A stretch of 33,930 nt of DNA from JBPOIC01 sp052034865 (lineage in GTDB: Bacteria; UBA10199; JADFYH01), in the NCBI GenBank assembly GCA_052034865.1, contig JBPOIC010000058.1, forward strand, positions 1 to 33,930. Reading direction: 5' to 3'. The position numbers and the translations under genes are program-made. Every line of letters begins with the position of its first letter. Position 1 is the first letter of the stretch. Shown here one piece after another: positions 17,616-25,344 of this stretch. The notes beneath the pieces are model-generated. The model made no database searches and had not been told where the DNA came from. It worked only from the letters and a program-made list of their open reading frames with translations.

Positions 17616-18434
17616 TTATCCTTCTACATAAAGATCCAGCCCAGGCTCTTCGTTTGGATTTATTTTATATTTTTCAAAATCCTGATAGCCACGCGAACGC
17701 AGGAAAGGCTCGTCCAGCAAGGCCTGGCCGGTGAAGGTTTTTGGATCGCTCGACAGTATTTCATAAGCCGCGTCGGCCATGATCTCAGGAGTTCGGCAAT
17801 GCGACATTCCGGATTCTCCCAAAAGCATTTTGGTGGCGGCGGTGGCAACCAGGGTACGAGGCCAAAGTGCGTTGGCAGCAATGGAGTATTCCCTCAGCTC
17901 TTCAGCAAGTCCGAGTGTCGCAAGGGTCATGCCGTATTTGCTGATGGTGTAGGGCGTGTGGTTCTTCAGCCATTTGGGATCATAGCTTAAAGGAGGGGAG
18001 AGGTTGAGGATGTGAGCTCCGCCAGCCTGTTTGAGATGCGGAATGCAAAAATGGCTGCAGACCAAAACAGCACGCACGTTTAAGGAGAACATCAAATCGA
18101 CTCGCCTGGGAGGAGTATTTTCAACGGGCGTGAGAGAAATCGCTCCAGCGTTATTGATGAGGGCGTCGATTCTTCCAAAAGTGGAAACGGTTTTTTCAAC
18201 CATGGCCTCGATGGTTTCATCCACTCTTAAATCCAAAGGAACCGCCAGGGCCTCGCCACCGACAGCTTTGATTTCTTCCGCGACACTATAAATCGTCCCG
18301 GGGAGTTTTCCTTCACTCACCGACTTTGCCGCCACGACAATTTTGGCTCCCTCTTTGGCAAAACGCAGGGCCATTTCGCGACCAATGCCACGACTGCTAC
18401 CGGTAATCACAATGACTTTATTTTTAAGCTGCAT
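17616..18434 (-). CDS. Short-chain dehydrogenase/reductase, HSDL2-like
   Basis: The 272-residue SDR has the cofactor motif TGSSRGIG at 11-18, NNAG at 94-97, and the catalytic Y162-x3-K166 with a Ser in NLSPPLS. The NLSPPL block, the HTPYTISKYGMT segment, NALWPRT and the ending FTGQALLDEPFLRSRG closely follow the N-terminal domain of hydroxysteroid dehydrogenase-like protein 2 (SDR13C). HSDL2 proteins of animals add an SCP2 sterol-carrier domain; this one stops before that point. The substrate is unknown, perhaps a fatty or branched acyl chain. GGAGAG precedes the ATG. It diverges from the amidase gene across 33 bases. Confidence 0.92.
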   Translation of the reverse strand: MQLKNKVIVITGSSRGIGREMALRFAKEGAKIVVAAKSVSEGKLPGTIYSVAEEIKAVGGEALAVPLDLRVDETIEAMVEKTVSTFGRIDALINNAGAISLTPVENTPPRRVDLMFSLNVRAVLVCSHFCIPHLKQAGGAHILNLSPPLSYDPKWLKNHTPYTISKYGMTLATLGLAEELREYSIAANALWPRTLVATAATKMLLGESGMSHCRTPEIMADAAYEILSSDPKTFTGQALLDEPFLRSRGYQDFEKYKINPNEEPGLDLYVEG

Positions 18435-18467
18435 GCGCTCTCTCCATACGATAAAGGGTTTTAAACA

Positions 18468-19784
18468 ATGGGAAATGTCCTATCGGGTTCACTCAAAGCT
18501 GTCATGATAAAAAAAGTATTTTCATTTTTCCTCATTCTTCTTTTTGTTTTTATTTCCCTCACGTCTTTTTCAGATTCGTTTTCTCCTCTTGCCGAAGCCC
18601 CCAACTGGAATGAGTTGGCCGTGTTTCATGAAACGATCACTCAAGAGGCTTTTTTGCAGCAGCTTGAAAAGATCTATCTTGAAAATCCTGCTTCACTTCC
18701 CCGTTGGGTTGAACCCGGGACCAAAGGGGTACTGTTAAGAAAAACAGCGTTTTCAGCCGATGGATTTTTTTTGAAATTTGCATCTTCTGCTCAAACGCAA
18801 AAACCCTTGCCATCTTTACCAAAGATTTTCGAATTCAAGTCCTCTACCTTGGAGCCCTTGAAAGGCCTGCGGATTGCGATTGATCCTGGGCATCTGGGTG
18901 GATCTTGGGCACGCATGGAAGAGCGCTGGTTTCAGTTGCACGGATTCGCGCCTATTGCCGAAGGGGACCTCACCCTTAAAGTGGCAAAAATTCTTAAGGA
19001 AAAACTGATTCAAAAAGGGGCTGAGGCAACTCTCGTTCGGTCGGGAGCTCAACCTTTAACTCATGATCGTCCTGAAACTTTAAAAAAGGTGGCCCTGAAA
19101 CATCTCGAATTTTTATACCGCACAGGCTTGCATCCTGAAATTCAATGGCCTCTCTCGATGCAATCAGCCGCAGTTTCCAGAGAGAGTGAAATACTTTTTT
19201 ATCGCACAAGCGAAATCCGCGCGCGGGCCAGATATATAAATCAGACGACACATCCTGATCTGGTCTTGTGCCTTCACTTTAATGCAGAGAACTGGGGAGA
19301 TCCGACTCATCCGGTCTTTGCCAGTCAGAATCATTTTCATTTGATCCTGAATGGAAACTATACCGATGAGGAGCTCGAATACGAAGATATCCGTTTTGAA
19401 ATGTTCAAACGCCTTTTAAGCGGGTACTCGACAGTTGAGAAAAAGTGGGCTTCACCCGTGGCCAGCCGTTTTGCCAAAGAAACCGGACTGCCTTCTCCAC
19501 TTTATGCAGGAGCCCATGCGCGCAGATCGCCTGAAAACTCCTTTGTGTGGATGAGAAATCTTTTGGCGAATCGTCTCTATGAAGCGCCGGTTTTATATTT
19601 TGAACCTTATCTGATGAATCATCCTCTGGTTTATGAGCGAATCCTGATGGGTGACTATCCAGGTTTAAGAAGATTTCAGGGAAAGGAATTCAAAAGCATC
19701 TTTCAGGAGTATGCCGATGCGGTGGTTGCAGGGCTTGAAGATGCGGTGCTTGGTCATCAGCCAGAAAGTCTCCGAATAAAATAG
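18468..19784 (+). CDS. Secreted N-acetylmuramoyl-L-alanine amidase (Amidase_3 fold)
   Basis: The product is predicted to be an exported zinc hydrolase that cleaves the stem peptide from peptidoglycan. A Sec signal begins at the internal ATG at 18504 (MIKK followed by a 17-residue hydrophobic core), which may be the real start; the ATG at 18468 adds 12 residues. Counting from 18468, the zinc-site motifs are DPGHLGG with H142, AEGDLTL with E165, and CLHFNA with H270, and the catalytic Glu is E379 in LYFEP. About 70 residues between H142 and H270 and about 100 between H270 and E379 are longer than in compact AmiC-type enzymes, so this is a divergent member. No SPOR or LysM domain is seen. Confidence 0.85.
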   Translation: MGNVLSGSLKAVMIKKVFSFFLILLFVFISLTSFSDSFSPLAEAPNWNELAVFHETITQEAFLQQLEKIYLENPASLPRWVEPGTKGVLLRKTAFSADGFFLKFASSAQTQKPLPSLPKIFEFKSSTLEPLKGLRIAIDPGHLGGSWARMEERWFQLHGFAPIAEGDLTLKVAKILKEKLIQKGAEATLVRSGAQPLTHDRPETLKKVALKHLEFLYRTGLHPEIQWPLSMQSAAVSRESEILFYRTSEIRARARYINQTTHPDLVLCLHFNAENWGDPTHPVFASQNHFHLILNGNYTDEELEYEDIRFEMFKRLLSGYSTVEKKWASPVASRFAKETGLPSPLYAGAHARRSPENSFVWMRNLLANRLYEAPVLYFEPYLMNHPLVYERILMGDYPGLRRFQGKEFKSIFQEYADAVVAGLEDAVLGHQPESLRIK

Positions 19785-19813
19785 AGGATTATTTTTCAGA
19801 CGATAAATATTGT

Positions 19814-20524
19814 ATGAAATTTCCAACCCTTCACCAACCGGCTCGTGGCTATCGCTACGGAATCGATTCTTCGCTGCTGATGCGTTTTGCAAGGCTTGAT
19901 CGAAAAGATCATGTTTGTGACCTGGGCGCTGGTGTGGGAATTCTTGGGCTTATTGCCCTTGAGTATGCACATGTTTCAAAGGTCGTTGCGATTGAAGTGC
20001 AAAGCGAGTTTGCCGAGATGGCAAAAAAAAATGCCGGGCTGATGCATTTTTCGGATCGTTTTGAGCTTTTCAATATCAACTGGAAAAACGTTCGGGATCA
20101 TTTAAAACCCAGACGTTTTGATGTGGTGGTGAGCAATCCTCCTTACCGAAAATTTAAAACCGGTCGAATGCCTCCTCAGCAACAAAAAGCAATCGCCAAG
20201 CACGAGATCGAAGGAACTTTGACGGATTTGATTCAGGCAGTGGATTATCTGCTAAAACCTGCCGGAAGATTTTATGTGCTTTATCCGCCTTTAAGACTAG
20301 AAGAGCTGATTGTCGAATTGGCTAAAGTACACATGAAGATTCAACGCCTGGCCTTTATTCACTCCTATGCCGAGTGGGATGCAAAATTGTTTATGGCCGA
20401 AATCGTCAAATCATCGCCACGGGAATTGCATGTCGAACCGCCCGTGATTATTTACCAGGATCCAGACCACTACCGGCCCGAAATTGAGGCTTGGGTTGGA
20501 AAAAAGAAACAAACTGATCTATGA
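19814..20524 (+). CDS. trmN6: tRNA1(Val) adenine-N6 methyltransferase-like protein (TrmN6/YfiC family)
   Basis: The 236-residue class I SAM methyltransferase opens with HQPARGYRYGIDSSLL, the N-terminal signature of the COG4123 family. It has the SAM loop DLGAGVGILG at 36-45 and the amino-methyltransferase motif NPPY at 108-111, which marks methylation of an exocyclic amine. E. coli TrmN6 modifies A37 of tRNA1(Val). Its stop overlaps the start of the next gene (ATGA). The exact tRNA target is inferred from the family. Confidence 0.85.
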   Translation: MKFPTLHQPARGYRYGIDSSLLMRFARLDRKDHVCDLGAGVGILGLIALEYAHVSKVVAIEVQSEFAEMAKKNAGLMHFSDRFELFNINWKNVRDHLKPRRFDVVVSNPPYRKFKTGRMPPQQQKAIAKHEIEGTLTDLIQAVDYLLKPAGRFYVLYPPLRLEELIVELAKVHMKIQRLAFIHSYAEWDAKLFMAEIVKSSPRELHVEPPVIIYQDPDHYRPEIEAWVGKKKQTDL

Positions 20525-21402
20525 TTACTCTTTCCAATGGACATCATTTTGAATACCTGGCCGCCAGTGGGGCCCTTGCCTATGATGGCCGAGGTTGGCC
20601 CTGGGAGTGGCCTTTGCGCTGGTGCAATCTGATCGATCCTTCGCTTTTTACCATTGTGACAAAAACGCTGACGTATCATCCCCGCCGTGGAAATCTCAGA
20701 TGGAGCCATCCGTGGAGTTGCGTAAAAACCCTTAAGGATGGGGTGGTGAATGCGATTGGCCTTACCAATCCCGGATTTGAATGGTGGCTGAAGAATATTG
20801 CTCCCCGCATCCCTGTTCGACGTTACGCACTCGTTTGCTCCATCATGGAAGACGACCCCAAGCGTCTTGTCGAAATGGTGCAAGCCCTCAATCCAATTCC
20901 CATTCGCGCCATTGAGCTCAATGCCTCCTGTCCGAACACCGAGCATGAAATTACGAAAAATGTCGAAAAGATCGTAGAATCGATTCAGCAGATCCACGCC
21001 GTTTCTGCTCATCCCATTTTTTTGAAGCTTTCCATCCAACAGGATTACCTGGCCTTGGCCAAAGCCACTGAAGGTCATGTAGAGGCCTTGTCGATCAATT
21101 CCATACCCTGGAAGATCGCCTTTCCGGAGCATATCAGTCCTCTGGATTCTTTAGGGGGGGGAGGAGTATCCGGAAAAATTGCGCAGAAATTTACCTGGAA
21201 GATGGTTCGAGATCTTTCTGCAAACACACGTACACCCGTTATTGGCCCTGGTGTTTGGGAGTTTGAGGATCTTCAGAAGATCAGAAATCTGGGAGCAAAG
21301 GCGATCAGCTTCGGATCCATCTTCATGCGCTATCCCTGGAGATCTACGGCTTTTGTTCGTCGGGAAAGAGGGGAGGGTAGTGTTTTGAGTCAGGGCGTTT
21401 AA
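20521..21402 (+). CDS. pyrD: Dihydroorotate dehydrogenase-like flavoprotein
   Basis: The 293-residue FMN barrel matches dihydroorotate dehydrogenase, the enzyme making orotate in pyrimidine synthesis. It has TKTLTYHPRRGN near 47-58, NAIGLTNPG at 77-85, and IELNASCPN at 131-139, where C137 takes the position of the catalytic Cys of class 1 enzymes. FMN-binding K169 and N193 and the GGGVSGK phosphate loop at 213-219 follow. There is no N-terminal membrane helix of class 2. It overlaps the methyltransferase gene by four bases and no other pyrimidine gene is nearby. Specificity for dihydroorotate is likely but not proven by sequence. Confidence 0.85.
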   Translation: MITLSNGHHFEYLAASGALAYDGRGWPWEWPLRWCNLIDPSLFTIVTKTLTYHPRRGNLRWSHPWSCVKTLKDGVVNAIGLTNPGFEWWLKNIAPRIPVRRYALVCSIMEDDPKRLVEMVQALNPIPIRAIELNASCPNTEHEITKNVEKIVESIQQIHAVSAHPIFLKLSIQQDYLALAKATEGHVEALSINSIPWKIAFPEHISPLDSLGGGGVSGKIAQKFTWKMVRDLSANTRTPVIGPGVWEFEDLQKIRNLGAKAISFGSIFMRYPWRSTAFVRRERGEGSVLSQGV

Positions 21403-21452
21403 TCAAATTTTTTCACTACGATTTTTTCACCCTCATAAAAAATATTGCTACC

Positions 21453-22289
21453 ATGCGAAAACATCGCCGGCTTTTTTATCTTCTTTTTCTCATCCTCATC
21501 CTTGTTTTGGGCTTTTACACAGTTTTTATAGAGCCTGGCTCATTGATCCTCCGAGAAGAGCGCTTTGTTCTGAAAGGGCTCAAGTCTTCCGTTCGACTCG
21601 CACTCGTTTCCGATTTACATACAGGTTCTTTTCGCAACTCTTTCGATCATTTGCGTCGTGTGGTCGAAAAAACGAATGAACAACATCCGGATCTGATTCT
21701 TCTTCCGGGTGATTTTGTAATTTCAGGAGTTTTAGGGGGCACCTTTGTCGAGCCTGAGGCGATTGCCGCGATTCTCAAAAATTTGAAAGCCCCACTCGGA
21801 ATTTACGCGACCCTGGGAAATCATGATTGGTGGTATGATGGCGATCGGGTGCGTCGGGCGCTTGAGTCGGTCGGAATTGAGTTTTTAGAGAATAAATCTT
21901 TGCGTCTGGAAACAAAAGGAAATGCTTTTTGGTTGATGGGAATCGGAGATGTCACTGAAAAAAAAGAGGATTTGAAAAAAGCATTTGAGACACGCACAGA
22001 TCCTTCGTTGCCAACCCTGGCCATGACCCACAGTCCCGATTTATTTCCTCAGATTCCTTCCGAAATTCCTTTGGTGCTTGCAGGGCATACGCATGGAGGT
22101 CAGGTCCGATTGCCTCTCATCGGTCGTCCAATCGTTCCTTCAAAATACAAAGATCGTTACTCTCAAGGATTTATCTTCGAAAACAATCATTCGATTTATG
22201 TTACGGCAGGGGTGGGGACGAGTATCTTGCCAGTCCGCTTTAGGATTCCGCCTGAAATTGTGCTGATGACACTTACACCCTCGCCTTGA
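21453..22289 (+). CDS. Membrane-anchored metallophosphoesterase (YkuE/YaeI/LpxG-like)
   Basis: The 278-residue protein has one N-terminal membrane segment (about 7-27) after a cluster of Arg and Lys. The calcineurin-like dimetal site is complete: DLH at 54-56, GDF at 86-88, GNHD at 122-125, a TH at 192-193 and GHTHGG at 211-216. The C-terminal block with VTAGVGTSILPVRFRIPPEI is characteristic of the YkuE/YaeI branch, which includes UDP-2,3-diacylglucosamine pyrophosphatases. A role at lipid A or a phospholipid headgroup is therefore possible but inferred. It lies 50 bases after the pyrD-like gene. Confidence 0.88.
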   Translation: MRKHRRLFYLLFLILILVLGFYTVFIEPGSLILREERFVLKGLKSSVRLALVSDLHTGSFRNSFDHLRRVVEKTNEQHPDLILLPGDFVISGVLGGTFVEPEAIAAILKNLKAPLGIYATLGNHDWWYDGDRVRRALESVGIEFLENKSLRLETKGNAFWLMGIGDVTEKKEDLKKAFETRTDPSLPTLAMTHSPDLFPQIPSEIPLVLAGHTHGGQVRLPLIGRPIVPSKYKDRYSQGFIFENNHSIYVTAGVGTSILPVRFRIPPEIVLMTLTPSP

Positions 22290-22362
22290 TACGAACGATT
22301 CAAAGAATCTCCAGGAAAATCCTGTTGACCAACTTTGTCACTTACGATGATATCCTTGAAAA

Positions 22363-22959
22363 ATGACTCACTCGAGCGTTTTAGTTTTAAACCGTAATTA
22401 TCTTCCGATTGATGTCACTTCAGTCCGCAGAGCCTTTGTTCTTGTGTATCAGGAAGCAGCCAAGGTAGTGGACGAACAGTATCAGACCTTTGATTTTCCA
22501 AGCTGGTCCGCTCTTTCGGTCGAGGCGCATCATCCAGGTATCGGCATGGTTCAGCGCCTGATCCGCATCCCTCGCGTCATTCTATTAACGGCCTTTGATC
22601 GTATTCCCAAAAAAACCGTTCGTTTCTCACGTCTGAATATCTTTTTAAGAGATCACCATATTTGTCAGTATTGCGGAAATAAATTTCCTAAATCTGCCCT
22701 GAATATTGATCACGTGCATCCCAGATCCCGGGGAGGGCAGAGCGTTTGGGAAAACGTCGTTTGTAGCTGTTTTGAATGCAATCGAAGAAAAGGAGGGAGG
22801 ACGCCCCACGAAGCGGGGATGATCCTTCGAAAACAACCTGTTCAACCGACCTGGAACTTTTTTCTCGATCTTCCGCGTGATCCGGCATTATTTGAGGCAT
22901 GGAAACCTTTTCTGAACTGGGTGGATTTCAGCTATTGGAATGTAGAAATAGAACCATGA
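22363..22959 (+). CDS. HNH endonuclease family protein
   Basis: The 198-residue protein has an HNH nuclease core at about 95-150: zinc pairs C101-x2-C104 and C136-x2-C139, the catalytic DH of NIDHVHPRSRGG at 116-117, and an Asn at 131. The N-terminal part, starting VLVLNRNYLPIDVTSVRRAFVL, and the C-terminal PTWNFFL region are conserved in a widespread chromosomal HNH family of unknown role. It is not a homing endonuclease by context: no intron, intein or mobile element is near it. Its TGA overlaps the start of the next ORF. Confidence 0.88.
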   Translation: MTHSSVLVLNRNYLPIDVTSVRRAFVLVYQEAAKVVDEQYQTFDFPSWSALSVEAHHPGIGMVQRLIRIPRVILLTAFDRIPKKTVRFSRLNIFLRDHHICQYCGNKFPKSALNIDHVHPRSRGGQSVWENVVCSCFECNRRKGGRTPHEAGMILRKQPVQPTWNFFLDLPRDPALFEAWKPFLNWVDFSYWNVEIEP

Positions 22960-23216
22960 CCGATCGCGATCTTTTAAAGACTGCGATAACCCTTCTGTCG
23001 AAGGCCCTCGCTGCTTATCATTCACAAATTCAATTGGGACTAGCCTGCGATGATCTATGGGAGAGGTTGAAAGATCCTCTCGAACAGGCGCGTTTCCAAT
23101 TCATGAATGAGATGAAATCCATTCGGCATTCAACTCAAGCTGATTTCATCTGGTTGAAGGCCCTCAACGATTTTATACTTGCAGATCAGAGCCATCTTAC
23201 AAGCCCTGTGTGGTAG
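22956..23216 (+). CDS. Small hypothetical protein (86 aa)
   Basis: I do not recognise it. The ATG at 22956 overlaps the stop of the HNH gene (ATGA), a sign of translational coupling; a longer version starting at 22899 would lie within the HNH gene and is less likely. The product looks all-helical and soluble, with no signal peptide and two aromatic-rich helices (DDLWERL, DFIWLKALNDFI). It ends five bases before the pseudouridine synthase gene, so it lies inside a three-gene operon. Confidence 0.65.
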   Translation: MTDRDLLKTAITLLSKALAAYHSQIQLGLACDDLWERLKDPLEQARFQFMNEMKSIRHSTQADFIWLKALNDFILADQSHLTSPVW

Positions 23217-23221
23217 AGCGA

Positions 23222-24187
23222 ATGAACCTTTCTGAAACCTACGAGATCACTGTCGAAACCGATCAGCCTGTTGAGCGTATCGATCATTATCTTTCCAAAA
23301 AAATTTCTCTCAGTCGCAATCAGGTTCAAAAACTTCTGGAGCATCAAAAAATTCTTTTGAATCAAAAACCGATTCAGTCCTCCCACAAAGTTCATCCCGG
23401 AGATCACATTCGGGTGACCCGTGACCGTGAGCCTCCATCCACCATCAATGTAAGTCCTGAAGAAATTCCACTGACACTCTTGTATGAAGATGAACATCTG
23501 GCTGTGATCGATAAACCTGCTGAGCTTGTCGTGCACGCGTCGCCCGGTCACTTCCAGCATACCCTCGTGAATGCGCTTCTATTTCATCTGAACAAACTTT
23601 CGAGCTTGGGAGGGGGAAGCAGGCCGGGGATCGTGCACCGTTTGGACAAGGGAACCTCGGGTGTCATGGTGATTGCAAAATCCAATGAGGCCCATGCAAA
23701 ACTGGCTCAGCAGTTTCACGATCGTTTAATTGAAAAAACCTATTGGGCACTTTGTTATGGGAATATGAAATCGCCCGAAGGGAAATTCGAGAGTCGTCTG
23801 GGAAGAAGCCGCGGAGATCGGAAAAAAATTTCATCCAAGACCCGTAAAGGTCGTGAGGCGAAAACCCATTACCGGGTTCTGGACACCTATCATTCAGCAA
23901 CCCTGCTTGAGCTAAAACCGCAGACAGGAAGAACTCATCAGCTCAGAGTCCACTTGAGTGAGGCGGGTCATCCCATGCTGGGAGACCCCCTTTACGGTGG
24001 GAAACAGTGGATCAAAAAACTGTCTGGCCCAGCTCAAAAAAAGGTTCAGGAACTGGGGCATCAGACCTTGCATTCGTGGAAGATTATCTTTTATCACCCG
24101 CAGACTCAAAAACGCATGAGCTTTGAAGCAGAGGTTCCGTTAGAGCTTCGGGATATTGAACTTCTGCTCAAAAAAAATTCTGCCTAG
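23222..24187 (+). CDS. rluD: RluA/RluD-family 23S rRNA pseudouridine synthase
   Basis: The 321-residue protein has an N-terminal S4 RNA-binding domain (about 12-65) and the RluA-type catalytic domain. The catalytic Asp is D142 in HRLDKGTSGVMV, preceded by DKPAELVVHASPGH and followed by LKPQTGRTHQLRVHL and GDPLYGG. This layout is that of RluD, which modifies helix 69 of 23S rRNA. The ATG at 23222 is preferred to a GTG at 23210 that would overlap the preceding ORF. It converges with the REC-HD-GYP gene across 52 bases without a convincing terminator. Confidence 0.93.
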   Translation: MNLSETYEITVETDQPVERIDHYLSKKISLSRNQVQKLLEHQKILLNQKPIQSSHKVHPGDHIRVTRDREPPSTINVSPEEIPLTLLYEDEHLAVIDKPAELVVHASPGHFQHTLVNALLFHLNKLSSLGGGSRPGIVHRLDKGTSGVMVIAKSNEAHAKLAQQFHDRLIEKTYWALCYGNMKSPEGKFESRLGRSRGDRKKISSKTRKGREAKTHYRVLDTYHSATLLELKPQTGRTHQLRVHLSEAGHPMLGDPLYGGKQWIKKLSGPAQKKVQELGHQTLHSWKIIFYHPQTQKRMSFEAEVPLELRDIELLLKKNSA

Positions 24188-24239
24188 GATTTTTGGGTTC
24201 AGAAAGGTATTTAGATGGGCGGAACGAAAGAGTTTCTTT

Positions 24240-25223
24240 TCAGGAGTTCTGACTTCTTTTTACCAATTTGATCCATTGTTCCAAAATCTGTGGATCCCAT
24301 TGACCAAATTGCATCTCCCTTTCAAAAATTTTAACTGCCTCTAACGGGGTGACGCCTTTTCGATAAGGGCGATTGGAAGTCATGGCATCATAGGTATCGG
24401 TGACAGCAACAATACGTGCCCCTAAACTTATATTTTTGAGATCGAGCCCATCCGGGTAGCCTTTTCCATCCACCCGTTCATGATGATTGCGGATAATGGA
24501 GAGCGAGTTTTGAAGGGATTTGAGTCCTTTGCAGATTTCACATCCGCGTGCGGGATGGGAACGGATATGATGGATTTCTTCCATCGAAAGTTTTTCGGGT
24601 TTATTGAGAATGGACTCCCGAATTCCGATCTTGCCGATATCGTGGAGAAGAGCACCCCGGCGAATGGCCTTCTGCTCAACTTCTCCCAAACCTAAATAGC
24701 GAGCGAGCGTGACGCTGTATTTGGCGACCCTTTCCGAATGACCCCGCGTGTAAATGTCTTTGGCCTCCAAAAGGTCGGCTAAGGCAAAAATGATGTCTTC
24801 ACTCATTTCAACATCATCATAAAGAGTTTTTAGTTTTAATAGGGATTTGATGCGGGTCAGTAGCTCCAGTTTATTAAAGGGCTTCATGAGGAAATCATCA
24901 GCCCCAATCTCGATGGCTTTGATTTTATCACTCAGCTCATTGAGTGCCGTGACCACAATGACTGGAATAAACTGGGTTTTTTTATTTTTTTTGATGCTCT
25001 GGCAAACCTCATAACCCGAAACTCGGGGCATCATGAGATCGAGCAGGATGAGATCGGGAGGGTTGTTTTCAATCTTTTTTAGGGCCTCATCCCCGTCATA
25101 GGCGGAGTCTGTCTGGTAGGGGTAAGGTTTGAGCTGAGCCTTCAAAAGCTCTACATTTGTTGGATTGTCATCCACAATCAGAATGAGGGGTTTTTTCTGT
25201 GGAGTATCATTTGGAAAAGGCAT
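24240..25223 (-). CDS. Response regulator with HD-GYP domain (predicted c-di-GMP phosphodiesterase)
   Basis: The 327-residue protein joins a CheY-like receiver to an HD-GYP domain. The receiver has the acidic pair D18-D19, the phosphoacceptor D62 in LLDLMMP and K114 in MKPF. The HD-GYP domain has H194-D195 in LLHDIGK, H247-H248-E249, and the G255-Y256-P257 signature in DGKGYPDG, so it should hydrolyse cyclic di-GMP when phosphorylated. A short linker of about 15 residues joins the two. No histidine kinase gene is present in the window, so the signal partner is an orphan. The downstream end converges on rluD. Confidence 0.96.
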   Translation of the reverse strand: MPFPNDTPQKKPLILIVDDNPTNVELLKAQLKPYPYQTDSAYDGDEALKKIENNPPDLILLDLMMPRVSGYEVCQSIKKNKKTQFIPVIVVTALNELSDKIKAIEIGADDFLMKPFNKLELLTRIKSLLKLKTLYDDVEMSEDIIFALADLLEAKDIYTRGHSERVAKYSVTLARYLGLGEVEQKAIRRGALLHDIGKIGIRESILNKPEKLSMEEIHHIRSHPARGCEICKGLKSLQNSLSIIRNHHERVDGKGYPDGLDLKNISLGARIVAVTDTYDAMTSNRPYRKGVTPLEAVKIFEREMQFGQWDPQILEQWIKLVKRSQNS

Positions 25224-25300
25224 GAAGTGGACTCTAGCAGGGCCTTATTTTTCATGTCCAGTACTACATCCTGCCTAAGAGAAAACGAATTCAATCATTC

Positions 25301-25344
25301 AGGACTTTCTCGCTGGGCGCGATTCGCTCACTTAAGAAAGTCTT
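25301..25344. repeat. Inverted repeat at the 3' end of the PpiD-like gene
   Basis: GACTTTCT at 25303-25310 is exactly complementary to AGAAAGTC at 25335-25342, and a G-T and an A-T pair extend the stem to ten. The 24-base interior contains short GCG/CGC pairings. Read on the - strand it lies at the stop of the PpiD-like gene but has no T tract after it. Read on the + strand a T-rich run follows. It may be a 3' mRNA stabiliser or an imperfect terminator. Confidence 0.5.

Noticed and set aside
22325..22353. TTGACC with TGATAT 17 bases later ahead of the HNH gene
   Set aside because: The -10 box matches only three of six bases and would leave almost no leader.
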